A stretch of DNA of 64,000 nucleotides from Streptomyces sp. NBC_01454 (GCF_036227565.1 NZ_CP109461.1:496001-560000), one strand, 5' to 3'. Counted from the first letter of the stretch, positions 1 through 9,460 are shown. The notes: generated by a model not told the origin, from the sequence alone. Numbers and translations are program-made.

Positions 1-195
1 AGCACTCGCCCAAGGGGAGTGCGAGAGGGAGCCCTCCAAGCGGCTGAACCGCAAGGAGCTGAGTACCGTCGCGGGACGCGTTGGCGGACCGGTCCGTAGT
101 AGTGCCGAAGCCTCTGTAATGGGGGTGGAGCGAAGGGACCGGGTCATCCGTGGCTGTGTGTGTCAGGTCAACCGGACGTTCTCCGGGAGGAGCCG

Positions 196-1449
196 ATGGA
201 CAAGCTGAAAGCACCGGACAAGCCGTTCAGTATCTCCAAGTGGGAAGTACTGGAGGCATATCGGGAGGTGAAAAGGAATCAGGGAGCACCAGGGGTGGAT
301 GGGCAGTCCATCGACGACTTCGAGGAGGATCTGAAGGGCAACCTTTATAGAATCTGGAACAGGATGTCGTCAGGGACGTACTTTCCTCCTCCGGTGCGTG
401 CGGTGGAGATCCCGAAGCAGCATGGTGGAGGCACGAGAATGCTCGGCATTCCCACCGTGGCGGATCGTGTGGCGCAAACCGTAGTAGCCAGACACCTGGC
501 AGTCCGCGTGGAGCCTGTGTTCCACAAGGATTCCTACGGATATCGACCTTATCGGTCGGCCCTTGACGCGGTGGAAACCTGCCGACGGCGCTGCTGGAAG
601 GACAACTGGGTTATCGATCTCGATATTCAGAAGTTCTTCGACAGCGTCCGGTGGGACCTCGTTGTCAAGGCTGTGGAGGCTCACACCGACGCCGTTTGGG
701 TGAAGTTGTATGTTAAGCGGTGGCTCGAAGCGCCGCTTCAACTGCCCGACGGCACCTTGCAGAAGCGGAGCCAAGGAACCTCTCAGGGATCGGCGGTTTC
801 GCCCGTGCTGGCGAACCTGTTCATGCACTACGCGTTTGACATGTGGCTCGCCCGGAACCACCCGGACGTCACGTTCGAACGCTATGCCGACGACGCGGTC
901 GTGCACTGCATCAACATCCGCCAGGCGCGGAGGGTGTTGGCAGGGCTCACGGACAGGATGGAAGAAGTCGGGCTGCGGCTGCATCCCGACAAGACCAGGA
1001 TCGTGTACCTCAAGGATGGGAGGCGACGTGGCTCGTACGAGAACACGTCGTTCACCTTCCTCGGATTCACGTTCCGAGCCCGCGGGGCGCGGAACAGGGA
1101 CGGTGAGAACTTCACCAGCTTCCTGCCCGCGATCAGCAAGGACGCCAAGAAGAAGATCAGCCGGGAAGTCCGCTCGTGGCGGCTGCACCGGAAGACCCAG
1201 TTCACCTTCACCGAACTCGCCCAGCGGATCAACCCCGTTGTACGCGGGTGGATGCAGTACTTCGGCGCGTTCTGTCGCTCCGCGCTGTATCCCCTCCTCC
1301 AGCGCATTAATGCCTACCTGTTGCGCTGGGTCCGCAGGAAGTACAAGCGGCTCCGGGCATTCAAGAAGGCCCACAGGTGCTGGAAACGCGTGATCCGCCA
1401 GTACCCCAGGCTCTTCGCCCACTGGGCATGGATGCCGGACGTGTGGTGA
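196..1449 (+). CDS. ltrA: Group II intron reverse transcriptase/maturase
   Basis: The protein assists splicing of its host intron and copies it into new DNA sites. Starting at the ATG at 196 gives 417 residues, about the size of class C intron proteins. That ATG has GGGAGGAG just upstream; an in-frame GTG at 160 would add 12 residues and has no comparable ribosome site. Visible reverse-transcriptase features are the GAPGVDG motif near the N-terminus, the palm motif YADD (in FERYADDAVVHC), a conserved TFLGF motif, and a basic C-terminal maturase part ending in WAWMPDVW. No HNH endonuclease domain is seen, as expected for class C. The frame is intact, so the intron could still be active. Confidence 0.93.
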   Translation: MDKLKAPDKPFSISKWEVLEAYREVKRNQGAPGVDGQSIDDFEEDLKGNLYRIWNRMSSGTYFPPPVRAVEIPKQHGGGTRMLGIPTVADRVAQTVVARHLAVRVEPVFHKDSYGYRPYRSALDAVETCRRRCWKDNWVIDLDIQKFFDSVRWDLVVKAVEAHTDAVWVKLYVKRWLEAPLQLPDGTLQKRSQGTSQGSAVSPVLANLFMHYAFDMWLARNHPDVTFERYADDAVVHCINIRQARRVLAGLTDRMEEVGLRLHPDKTRIVYLKDGRRRGSYENTSFTFLGFTFRARGARNRDGENFTSFLPAISKDAKKKISREVRSWRLHRKTQFTFTELAQRINPVVRGWMQYFGAFCRSALYPLLQRINAYLLRWVRRKYKRLRAFKKAHRCWKRVIRQYPRLFAHWAWMPDVW

Positions 1450-1461
1450 CCAGGACGACAA

Positions 1462-1534
1462 GAGCGGAGTGACGAGAGATTGTCACGCTCCGTTCTGAGG
1501 GAGCCCGGAGGTGAGATCCCTCCGGGCCACCCGA
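1462..1534 (+). ncRNA. Group II intron domains V and VI
   Basis: GAGCGGAGTGAC pairs with GTCACGCTCCGTTC across a GAGA-containing loop, resembling the conserved catalytic domain V hairpin. It is followed by a second hairpin, CCCGGAGG...CCTCCGGG, in the place of domain VI with its branch-point adenosine. Both lie directly downstream of the maturase stop, where these domains belong. Confidence 0.65.
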
Positions 1535-1596
1535 CCCTGCTGTTCTTCACCCGCTCAAGCGTCGCCGAGCAGGACCTGTCGGGGCGAGCGGGGAGA

Positions 1597-1680
1597 AAAC
1601 TGGCCGTACGCGGGGAACCCCGTGGCCATCAGTGGGGCCTTAAATGGCCGCCTATGGGGAGCTTGTCACGGCCGCCGTCA
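1597..1680. mobile_element. IS21-family terminal repeat remnant
   Basis: The stretch carries spaced repeats of the type TGGCC(G/A)...GGGGA (ACTGGCCGTACGCGGGGA, TGGCCATCAGTGGGG, TGGCCGCCTATGGGGA). I recognise this as the multiple terminal repeat pattern at the ends of actinobacterial IS21-like elements. The outer edge, read on the minus strand, begins TGACGGCGGCC at 1680. No istA or istB gene is visible, so the body is missing or was replaced by the intron side. The family call rests on pattern memory. Confidence 0.55.
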
Positions 1681-3060
1681 GAGCTGTTCGAGGGTGATGA
1701 CCGCGAACGTGTGACGCAGGAGGTGTGCATGAGCTCGCAGAGCCAGGCCGGTCTCCTCGCATCGGCGGTTGGCGTCGGTGAACATGTCCTTCCACGTCGA
1801 CAAGGACAACGGCAGCCCGCTCTCGCCGAGCCAGAACATCGCGGGCTCGAGGCCGTCCTCGGTATCCACCAGGAGCCGGCGCCGCTCGCGCGGGTTGAGG
1901 AGCCTGACGTTCACCTTCTCGCTGCGGTTGATGCCGCTCGTGTACCGAGCCATGTGTGGGGTTCGCGGATCATCGATCACGATCGGACGCCGGATCTTTC
2001 CGTAGCGGCCCGCGTCACGGGCCTCCTCGACGACCCACCGTCGGTCCGCAGCCTCGTAGGCGGTCAGATCCCGCCGAACCGACGCAGGCTCGTAAACCCA
2101 GCGTCCCGAGTTCCGCTTGGCGATCGCCCCAGGCAGCCAGAACCTGCTGTAGCCCGCCGGACCGGGCCCCGTCGGGACTTCCAAAATGATGCGACTGGCC
2201 TGCTCCTCCAGCCTCATCCCCGTGCGGACCAACGAGTCGCTGAAGGCACCATTGCGCGATGCCCACCGGCCGCGGAAGTTGTCCCGGGGCAGGCCCTCGA
2301 GGTCATAGCCGAGGACGCCGACGTTCCGCCACCGGCGGTATGCCGGTGCAGGCAGCCACTCGAAGGCTTCCTTGCCGCCTTGATCGTGGGAGTACGACGC
2401 CGGCACCGTGTCCACATCGTCGTCCGGCACCGGGTTCCGTCGGTCTCGGCCGTTCTTCTCCTCGCCCTTCGAATCACGCCGGGGCCGCTGTGGGATCGGG
2501 ACTGACGGGACCCAGGATTTGGACTTCGCGAAAACGTAGAACTGCTGGATGTGAGAGATCTCCTGGCTCCACGTGTCGCCATCAACGCGGGGCCCACCTG
2601 GATCACGGCGACGCCAGTGGTGGTAAGCCGCGTGATCCTCCTCGGTCGCGTCCCGCCAGTCCTTCCCGCCACGGCTCTTGTGCAGGAAGTTCAAGTTCCG
2701 ACAGAGAGGCGACGCCCGGTTGAGCTGGCTGTTCAGCGGACCCGCCATCAGGTTCACCCGATGGAAGTACGAGTTCAGGTCCGTGTCGTAGACGAAGCAC
2801 GGCGACAACAGGTACGGCGTCCCATCAGGAATGCCCAGGTCGTCGAGCCAAAGCTCCCACTCGTCCGAGGAAAGCTGCAGGTGCCAGGGCTGCGGCTCAG
2901 GCTGCGGTAGGTCCCGCGAGGTGTAGTGCACTGACCAGGCGTCTTGTCTCAACACCCGCGGACCGTACATCCACCCGGTCAGTGACCGAGCGTGCACAAG
3001 TGAGCGAAGACGCCCAGCAGGGAACGCCGGGACGCAGAAGAGGACGGAGGCACGGGTAAG
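1678..3060 (-). pseudogene. Tyrosine recombinase/integrase, truncated at both ends
   Basis: A long minus-strand frame of about 460 residues shows the box II signature of a phage-type integrase, HLLRHTFAV, at its very end. The frame then stops after LEQL at a TGA that is the first codon of the IS21-type terminus, so the LGH motif and the catalytic tyrosine are missing. The N-terminal side reads ...RLRSLVHARSLTGWMYGPRVL, and no ATG or GTG in frame offers a convincing start near 3060, where it abuts a degraded Nudix gene. The protein cannot be an active recombinase. It marks an old integrative element destroyed by an IS insertion. Confidence 0.75.
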
Positions 3061-3104
3061 ACCCTTTCTGTCGAACGCGGTCGCGGGAGGTGGTCGGTGC
3101 CGGT

Positions 3105-4250
3105 CTACCGGCCGGGGGAGGCGTACGGCTGGAAGAGGGCGCGGGTGTGATCGAGCGGGAGGGCGGGGTTCCAGGCGGTCAGGCACTGGGCGCTGGGCAC
3201 GAACAGCGGCTGGGGCAGCGCGGTAAGAGGCCAGAACCGCCAGGATCCGATGGCCTCCTCTCGTTGCTGGGGAATGCCGGACCAGCGGGTGATCAGGACG
3301 GGCACCGTCAGCCGTACGACGTCGCCCACCTGGTCCAGGAGCGTGCCCAGCACCTGTACGTCGTCGGGCTCGGCGACGAGGCCGGCTTCCGCGGATGGCG
3401 GCCTCGGCGAAGGTCTCGCCCGGTTCGACGGTCCCGCCGGCGAGCTCCCAGGTACGGCGCCGGTGTCGGCCGAGCAGGATGCCGTCCGGGCCGTACACGA
3501 TCACACCGACCCCGAGGGCGGTGTTCGGCGGGGGAGGGGTGTTGGTGCGGGGACGGCTCGGCACGCGTTCCGGACGGCGAGCGGTGTACAGCCGGTAGGA
3601 GACCGCGTTGTCCGCCGTCGGGGAGTCGATCGCCGTGACCGATTCCAGGGTGAGGCCGTGCTGGACCAGGAGGTCCTCCCACAGCTGCACCCTGAGGACC
3701 CACATACTCACGGGGTGGTCCTGGGTTGTGCCGGGCAGTCGCAGGATCTCGGGGCGCGCGGTCACCTCGTTCGAGGGCCCGGCGCCGTCCGAGTTGGTGT
3801 GCAGCGCGGAGAAGACCAGGCGTCCGCCCGGTTTGAGGCCGTTGGCCAGGGCGGGCAGCAGCCGGTTGGGGTCGAGGTACGGCACGGAGCAGACGGAGTA
3901 GATCAGGTCGTACGGGTCGGCAGCGCGCAGGTGGGCGACGGCGTCGGCGCACACAGGTGCAGGCCGGGGTGGTCCGGGTAGCGGGTGAGGGCGCGCTGGT
4001 GCTGGGCGGGTGCGGCGTCGACGGCGGTGACCTTGGCGCCCAGGGCTGCCAGGTTCGCGGCGTGCCGGCCAAGGCCGCTGCCGAGGTCGAGGACACGTAG
4101 TCCAGCCATCTCGCCGAGGGCGTTGATGCCGGGGCCGGTCTCCGGGATTCCCCAGTCCCACCGGTCCAGTTCGGGCAGCTGAAGTCCTCTGGTGATCTGG
4201 TGGGTGCCGTAGGTGTTCCAGATTTCGAGGGTGTCCTTCTCGGTGGTCAC
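3105..4250 (-). pseudogene. Bifunctional SAM methyltransferase/Nudix hydrolase, two frameshifts
   Basis: Read from the GTG at 4250 (GGAGGA just upstream), the protein begins as a class I methyltransferase with motif RVLDLGSGLGRHAANLAALG and VTAVDAAP. Near 3955 one base is missing (CTGTGTGC where CTGGTGTGC is expected), shifting the frame. The second half continues as the methyltransferase C-terminus and a Nudix domain with GGTVEPGETFAEAAIR. There about 11 bases are lost (around 3388), which removes the catalytic ELxE part of the Nudix box. The frame then resumes as EAGLVAEPDDVQVLGTLLDQVGD to the end. Fused methyltransferase-Nudix proteins are known in Streptomyces; this copy is dead, at least in its Nudix half. 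Confidence 0.78.
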
Positions 4251-4282
4251 CGAGTCCTCCATCGGCAAGGGGTGAGTGGGGG

Positions 4283-4861
4283 TCAGGGGTGCAGGGCGTA
4301 GCAGCGGAGCACGTCAAGGTCGGCGGCCTGGACAGCGGACCAGCCGGAGGTGAGGAATTCGGTCTCGGCGGGGCTGATCCCGAGACCGTGGAGGGGGTCG
4401 GTGTTCTCGCGGCGTCCGGCGATCTCGGTGACCACCCAGAACGTCCCGCCCGGGACAAGGAGGTGGCGGACGCGGTTGAGGAAGGCCGCCTTGTCGTCCA
4501 TCCACCGGTAGACCAGACGGCAGGTGATGACCGCATACGCGGGCTCCGGCAGTGCCGTGAGGTCGCTGGTTGTGATGTCGGCGCACCGCCACGCCGGACC
4601 GGGGGCGGGGCCTTCGTCGTGGGCGGCGGCGAGTGCGACGGCGCTGGGGGAGATGTCGATGCCGGTGGTGCGGTATCCGAGCTCGTGGTGAAGGTGGCGG
4701 GCCAGGGTGCCGTCGCCGCAGCCGAGGTCAAGGGCGGGGCGGCCGCGGCCGGGGCCGAGGTATTCGTCCATCAGCCGCTTCTCGGGGCCGTCGAGCTGCC
4801 GGTAGCGGCGACCGCTTACCCAGAGCGGGTCCCAGTACGCGGCGGTCGAGGTCGTCGTCAT
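4283..4861 (-). CDS. Class I SAM-dependent methyltransferase
   Basis: The 192-residue protein has a typical Rossmann methyltransferase core: motif I LDLGCGDGTLARHL near residues 43-56, the acidic end of strand 2 in GIDISPSAVAL, and a PGGTFWVV post-motif. The substrate is unknown; small-molecule methylation is most likely given the size and the neighbouring methyltransferase-Nudix gene 33 bases downstream. Its start overlaps the stop of the upstream small membrane gene (ATGA), implying translational coupling. The frame is intact. Confidence 0.8.
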   Translation of the reverse strand: MTTTSTAAYWDPLWVSGRRYRQLDGPEKRLMDEYLGPGRGRPALDLGCGDGTLARHLHHELGYRTTGIDISPSAVALAAAHDEGPAPGPAWRCADITTSDLTALPEPAYAVITCRLVYRWMDDKAAFLNRVRHLLVPGGTFWVVTEIAGRRENTDPLHGLGISPAETEFLTSGWSAVQAADLDVLRCYALHP

Positions 4862-5085
4862 GCGGCTCCTTCACGGGCGGGCGGCACGGCGGTGCGCGCG
4901 GGCGGGACGGGCATGTCCCGCAGGGCGCGGACAGGGGAGACGAGCAGAAGGATCACGGGGACGATCTGGAGGACCGCTCCGACGGTGAGGGTGCCGCGGA
5001 CGCCGAGGAAGAGGACCAGGGCGCCGGCTGCCGCCGCGGCCAGGGGTCGGGCTCCGGCGGTCACCGTGGTGCTCGCGGCCTGCAT
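4858..5085 (-). CDS. Small two-segment membrane protein
   Basis: From an ATG at 5085 the frame encodes 75 residues with two hydrophobic stretches (ARPLAAAAAGALVLFLGV and VGAVLQIVPVILLLVSPV), followed by a short proline-rich tail. Its stop overlaps the start of the methyltransferase downstream. The frame stays open upstream to 5301, but that part is low-complexity and has no good start. I do not recognise a family. It could also be the tail of a larger decayed transporter gene. Confidence 0.4.
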   Translation of the reverse strand: MQAASTTVTAGARPLAAAAAGALVLFLGVRGTLTVGAVLQIVPVILLLVSPVRALRDMPVPPARTAVPPAREGAA

Positions 5086-5297
5086 GCGGCGCAGGTTTGT
5101 TCCCGCAGAGATCGTGTCCCTCGCTGGTCGTGTCCCTTTGGGGAGTGGCCGACGACTGGGGTGGTGTCGCGTTCCGGCACCACATCGTGTCTCCATCCTC
5201 GTTCGAGCCTGTGATGAAGCGCACACTGCATGGTCTTGGCTGCTTGTCGAACTTTCGCTGAGGCGGGTTCGTAGCGGAACGGACTCGATGAGCACCG

Positions 5298-5915
5298 TCA
5301 TGCCGCGCGCTTGAACAGGCCCCGGCCGCCTGAGCGCCCAGACAGCCCGAGGAGTTCGTGCAGCGCGGTGCCGCCCTCTGCCCAGCGCCGAAGCTTCTCC
5401 CGGTCGACCCAGTGGACACCGTGCCGGTCGCCCCAGGCCATTGCGTCGCGCGTGATGGTGCCGTTGGTGATGACGACCGCGTGATTGGCTCCATGGGCCG
5501 GCCCGGCCGTCCCTTTCACCGCGTACATCACCGACGATCCAACCTTCCCGCCGACGCGCGTGTGCTTGGCTTGTACGACGATCCGGCCGCGCTGGGGATG
5601 GTCACCGATGACGTCGGCGACCTGATCGCCACCGCCGCCTACACGGCGGGCCGGCCAGCCGTCACGAACCAGCAGATCCCTCAGGGCGTACTCGAACTGC
5701 CGGTCGTCCATGCCGTCGAACTCGGCCAGGGTGATCCGCAGAACGGCCAGTCGCTCGGCGTCACGACGCCGCCCACCCGCGGCCTGGGCGGTCCGCCACG
5801 CGGCGATAGCCGCGGCCAGCAGTGCGAGAGCCAGTACGACAGGCCAGGCATCCTTCAGAGCGTTGGCGGCCGCGGCAGCCATCCTGACGACCAGGACAAG
5901 GACGGCCACCGCCAC
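5298..5915 (-). CDS. Membrane-anchored Mrr-like restriction endonuclease-fold protein
   Basis: The 205-residue protein has an N-terminal membrane segment (DAWPVVLALALLAAAIAAW), a basic linker and a C-terminal PD-(D/E)xK nuclease-like domain of the Mrr type. The domain begins at FDGMDDRQFEYALRDLLVRDGW and carries the candidate catalytic residues in GGDQVADVIG and VVQAKH, followed by HAVVITNG and VHWVDREKL. Mrr-like proteins often cleave modified or foreign DNA; anchoring to the membrane is an inference from the N-terminus. A small membrane-protein gene lies 54 bases upstream on the same strand. Confidence 0.75.
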   Translation of the reverse strand: MAVAVLVLVVRMAAAAANALKDAWPVVLALALLAAAIAAWRTAQAAGGRRRDAERLAVLRITLAEFDGMDDRQFEYALRDLLVRDGWPARRVGGGGDQVADVIGDHPQRGRIVVQAKHTRVGGKVGSSVMYAVKGTAGPAHGANHAVVITNGTITRDAMAWGDRHGVHWVDREKLRRWAEGGTALHELLGLSGRSGGRGLFKRAA

Positions 5916-5969
5916 AATGGCGGCCGAGAGGACCTCAGCCGCGCCGCAGACGCGGCCGTTTACGCCCCA

Positions 5970-6185
5970 TCAGCGGACGGCCGGGGCGGAGACGGCCGGC
6001 TGCGGATCCGCGGGCGGAGGCGTCGTGGCGGTGCTCTCGCCGAAGCCGAATACCTGCCCCCACAGCCAGGCACCGGCCAGCAGGCCGGCGATCATCCAGC
6101 CGCTCATCCGCTTCGCGCTCCCGGGCTTCGGATTGCGGCGGTTGTGCGCGCGTACCCGGTGGAAGCCGTCCGGCACCTTCGACAT
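5970..6185 (-). CDS. Small single-span membrane protein
   Basis: Starting at the ATG at 6185 gives about 71 residues: a basic N-terminus (MSKVPDGFHRVRAHNRRNP), one membrane helix (GWMIAGLLAGAWLWGQVFGF) and a short proline/alanine-rich tail. The basic N-terminus predicts a cytoplasmic N-end. It precedes the Mrr-like gene on the same strand. Function unknown. Confidence 0.5.
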   Translation of the reverse strand: MSKVPDGFHRVRAHNRRNPKPGSAKRMSGWMIAGLLAGAWLWGQVFGFGESTATTPPPADPQPAVSAPAVR

Positions 6186-7121
6186 GGGGTCCCCTCCCGT
6201 CGGCGGACCGCGGGCGCGGCCCATCCCTCGGGAATTTGTGTAGCAGCGGGCTCTGACAGAAACTGATGGATCATCACGACGCCGAGCCGGGCCAGGGCGT
6301 CATCAAGCCACCGGCCCCATGCCGCACGGCTGGCCATCACGCCGGGGGTCTGATCCGTTGACCTCGGCGGACAGGGGGATCAGGGCTGGCTCTGCCGCCA
6401 CCGCTGCGCGCCGGGTCGGAGAGGCCTAGCCATTGGGTGTCTCTCACCTGCGGAAACGGCCCCGGCGGCGTTCGGTGGTGCGCCGATGAGGAATGGCGAG
6501 AAGCAGCGGAGCGCACTGGGTGCGGCAATGCGCCGGTGCCGCCCCTGGGCTGCGGTTCTTTGCGGGGTGTCTCCGATGGGCAGTCGGTAAGGGGCTTGCG
6601 GGGCGTGGGCCGACAGGCCGGGCGGTCGGCGGGGGCCGGAGACGGTCAGCGCTCACGGACCGGGTTGCGAGCTGCCGTGTACGGGCTGTCTCATGCCATC
6701 CGACAGTCCGCGCCCGCAGGCTGTCGGAGCAAGCAGCAAGCAGCAAGTAGCAAGCCGAGGGCGAGCACGATGACCACGGTCAACTCCTCGTCGAACCGTC
6801 TTCGGCCGTTCGCGACAGCATGGTGGCGTGCGCAGGTGGTGAACGATGCCGGACTCGTACAGCCCCCTCAATGACGTCGTCCGCGAACTCGGCAGAGTCT
6901 CAGTCGAGATCCGCACCACCACACCCCGCACCTGATTCCCCCGCTTCGCGTCGGCCGTCTGCGAAGCAGACGGCCGACGAAGTCGAGAGGACAGCGATGA
7001 GGCGGCCGGACGTCGCTGCGTCCTGTGCCTGTTTGCACGCTTCCCAGGCCGGTGATCGGAGTGGCTGACATGCCGGTGGCCATCACCCGGAGCGGGCGGT
7101 GCCGGCGACGGATCCTGCGGG
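6186..7121. other. Intergenic stretch without a convincing gene
   Basis: Open frames here are short, on both strands, and compositionally like random high-GC frames. One local feature is a short imperfect CAAGCAG tandem repeat at about 6729-6752. A degraded gene cannot be excluded, but none is recognisable. Confidence 0.5.
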
Positions 7122-8129
7122 TCAGGCGCCGACGAGTTCTTCCAGGACGTCTTCCATGGTGACGAAACCGAGCACGGTGCCCTTGCTGCCGGTGACGGCG
7201 GCGAGGTGGGTTCCGGCCGCGCGCATGGCGGTCATGGTGTCGTCGAGCGGGGTGTCCAGGGCGACCTTTGTGATCGGGTGGAGGGCGCTGCGGGAGAAGG
7301 GCGCGGTGCGGTCGGTGAGGCCGAGGGCGTCCTTGATGTGCAGGTAGCCGAGGATCTCCTCACCTGGTCCGGTGACGGGCAGGCGGGAGAAGCCGTGCGC
7401 CGCTGCCGCCCGCTCGAGGCCCTGGGGGGTGATGTCGTGGGTGACGGTGACCATGCGGTCGAGGGGGACCATGACTTCGCCGGCGGGGCGGGTGCCGAGC
7501 TCGAGTGCGTCTTGCAGGCGTTCGCCGTCCTCGGGTGTGAGGAGGCCGGCGGCGCTGGAGTCCTTGATCAGGCGGGTGAGTTCGTCGTCGGTGAAGACGG
7601 ATCCGACTTCGTCCTTGGGTTCGACCTTCAGCAGCCGTAGCAGGGTGTTGGCGAAGGCGTTGATGCCGAAGACGAACGGGCGCAGAGCTCGGGTGAGGGC
7701 GACCAGCGGCGGCCCGAGGAGCAGGGCCGTGGGGGCCGGGGCGGCGAGCGCGATGTTCTTCGGGACCATCTCGCCGATCAGCATGTGCAGGTAGGTGGCG
7801 AGGGTGAGCGCGATGACGAACGCGATCGGGTGGATCAGCGCTTCGGGGACGCCGACCGAGTGGAACGGGGGTTCCAGCAGGTGGGCGATGGCGGGTTCGG
7901 CGACCGCGCCGAGGACGAGGGAGGAGACGGCGATGCCGAGTTGGGCGGTGGCCATCATCGCGGAGAGGTGTTCAAGTCCCCACAGGACCGTTTTGGCCCG
8001 GAGGTTGCCCTTGCGGGCTGCCGGTTCGATCTGGCTGCGCCGTACGGAGATCATGGCGAACTCGGCGCCGACGAAGAAGGCGTTGGTGATCAGGGTGAAG
8101 GCGCCGATCAGCAGCTGGAGGGCGGTCAT
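7122..8129 (-). CDS. CNNM/DUF21-CBS domain membrane protein, short type
   Basis: The 335-residue protein has an N-terminal DUF21/CNNM membrane domain of several hydrophobic segments (TALQLLIGAFTLITNAFFVGAEFAMISVRR..., ATAQLGIAVSSLVLGAV). A tandem CBS region follows, with GEVMVPLDRMVTVTHDI and GYLHIKDALGLTD, ending in VTMEDVLEELVGA. It lacks the C-terminal CorC_HlyC transporter-associated domain that its upstream partner has. Family members (CorC, MpfA, CNNM) are linked to Mg2+ or other divalent-cation export. It overlaps the upstream partner by an ATGA, so the two are co-translated. Confidence 0.88.
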   Translation of the reverse strand: MTALQLLIGAFTLITNAFFVGAEFAMISVRRSQIEPAARKGNLRAKTVLWGLEHLSAMMATAQLGIAVSSLVLGAVAEPAIAHLLEPPFHSVGVPEALIHPIAFVIALTLATYLHMLIGEMVPKNIALAAPAPTALLLGPPLVALTRALRPFVFGINAFANTLLRLLKVEPKDEVGSVFTDDELTRLIKDSSAAGLLTPEDGERLQDALELGTRPAGEVMVPLDRMVTVTHDITPQGLERAAAAHGFSRLPVTGPGEEILGYLHIKDALGLTDRTAPFSRSALHPITKVALDTPLDDTMTAMRAAGTHLAAVTGSKGTVLGFVTMEDVLEELVGA

Positions 8130-9460
8130 CGGCTCTTCTCCTTGGCCCGGGTGGGTGCGGTGGCCGGTGCGGTGATCGCGACGCGGTCGGCGCGGTGGTG
8201 CTCGATGTCGAGTACGGACAGTTCCCAGCCGTCGACGGTGAGGGTGTCGCCCTGGGCGGGGATGCGTGCCAGGCGGGTGGCGATCAGGCCGGCGAGGGTC
8301 TCGTACGGGCCTTCCGGTGCGGTGAGGCCGATCTCTTCGAGCTCGTCAACGCGGACGCTGCCGTCCGCCTCCCATACCTGGCGGCCGTCGTGGTCGGGTG
8401 CCTGGATGAGGTCGGGGACTTCCATGGGGTCGTGCTCGTCGCGGACCTCGCCGACGACCTCTTCGATGATGTCCTCGACGGTGGCGACGCCGGCGGTGCC
8501 GCCGTACTCGTCGATGATCACGGCCATGGTGCGGGCTTTGCGCAGCCGTCCCAGGAGGGTGTCCACGGGCAGGGAGTGCGGCACCAGCAGGGGCTCGGTC
8601 ATCAGGTCAGTGACCGGGGTGAGCTGCCGCTTGTCCTCCTCCAGGGCGAGGACGTCGCGGATGTGGACGGTGCCGATGACCTGGTCCAGGGCGTCGCGGT
8701 AGACGGGGAAGCGGGACAGGCCGGTGGCCAGCGTGAGGTTCGCGGCGTCCGCGACGCTGGCGTGTGCCTCCAGGGCCTGGACATCGATCCGCGGGGTCAT
8801 CACGTTCTCGGCGGTCAGCTCGGCCAGGTGCAGGGTTTTGACGAACAGCTCCGCCGAGTCCGCCTCGATCGCGCCCTCGCGGGCCGAGTGCTGAACGAGC
8901 GCGACCAGCTCCTCGGGCGTGCGGGCGGAGGCCAGCTCCTCGGCTGGCTCCAGGCCGAAGCGGCGCACCAGACGGTTCGCGGTGCTGTTCAGGTGCCGGA
9001 TCAGCGGTCCGAAGGCGGCAGTGAAGGCGCGCTGAGGCCCGGCGACGACCTTCGCGACGGCCAGTGGACGAGAGATCGCCCAGTTCTTCGGCACCAGCTC
9101 GCCGACCACCATCAGGACGACCGTGGACAGGGCCACGCCCAGCAGGGTCGCAGTGGTGGAGACGGCACCCGCGGGCAGGCCGGCGGCCTCCAGGGGGCCG
9201 CGCAGCAGGGCGGAGACGGACGGCTCGGCGAGCATGCCGATCACCAGCGAGGTCACGGTGATGCCCAGCTGGGCACCCGAGAGCTGGAAGGTGAGCCGCT
9301 TGGCGGCCGCCAGGGCGCTCTCGGCGCCCCGTTCACCGGCCTTGGCGGCGCGTTCGAGCTCACTGCGCTCGACCGTGGTCAACGAGAACTCGGCGGCTAC
9401 GAACACCGCGCACGCCAGCGTCAGAGCGAGCGCGAGAAGCAGCAGCAGCACTTCGGTCAC
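8126..9460 (-). CDS. CNNM/DUF21-CBS-CorC domain transporter, long type
   Basis: From the GTG at 9460 the protein has about 444 residues: a DUF21 membrane domain (SLTTVERSELERAAKAGERGA, GAQLGITVTSLVIGMLAEP, VGELVPKNWAIS), two CBS motifs (ENVMTPRIDVQALE, VIDEYGGTAGVATVEDIIEEVVGE) and a C-terminal CorC_HlyC domain (GSVRVDELEEIGL, IPAQGDTLTVDGWELSVLDIE). An alternative TTG at 9496 would add 12 non-hydrophobic residues. Probably a divalent-cation efflux protein of the plasma membrane that works with the short paralogue downstream. A second such pair lies at 14.5-16.9 kb. Confidence 0.88.
   Translation of the reverse strand: MTEVLLLLLALALTLACAVFVAAEFSLTTVERSELERAAKAGERGAESALAAAKRLTFQLSGAQLGITVTSLVIGMLAEPSVSALLRGPLEAAGLPAGAVSTTATLLGVALSTVVLMVVGELVPKNWAISRPLAVAKVVAGPQRAFTAAFGPLIRHLNSTANRLVRRFGLEPAEELASARTPEELVALVQHSAREGAIEADSAELFVKTLHLAELTAENVMTPRIDVQALEAHASVADAANLTLATGLSRFPVYRDALDQVIGTVHIRDVLALEEDKRQLTPVTDLMTEPLLVPHSLPVDTLLGRLRKARTMAVIIDEYGGTAGVATVEDIIEEVVGEVRDEHDPMEVPDLIQAPDHDGRQVWEADGSVRVDELEEIGLTAPEGPYETLAGLIATRLARIPAQGDTLTVDGWELSVLDIEHHRADRVAITAPATAPTRAKEKSR

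Larger units (their letters stand above)
1..1536 (+). mobile_element. Group II intron (bacterial class C-like), 5' end outside window
   Basis: The segment holds an intron-type reverse transcriptase preceded by about 190 bases of non-coding, structured-looking sequence and followed by domain V/VI-like hairpins. The left edge is cut by the window, so most of the ribozyme's domain I is not visible. The right end is placed near 1530-1536, after the domain VI-like hairpin; the exact base is inferred. Group II introns splice as RNA and retrohome using the encoded protein. It lies about 60 bases from an IS21-type terminal remnant, so it probably inserted in or beside that element. Confidence 0.75.

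Noticed and set aside
6729..6752. Short CAAGCAG-like tandem repeat
   Set aside because: Only about three imperfect units, no spacers; not CRISPR, not iterons.
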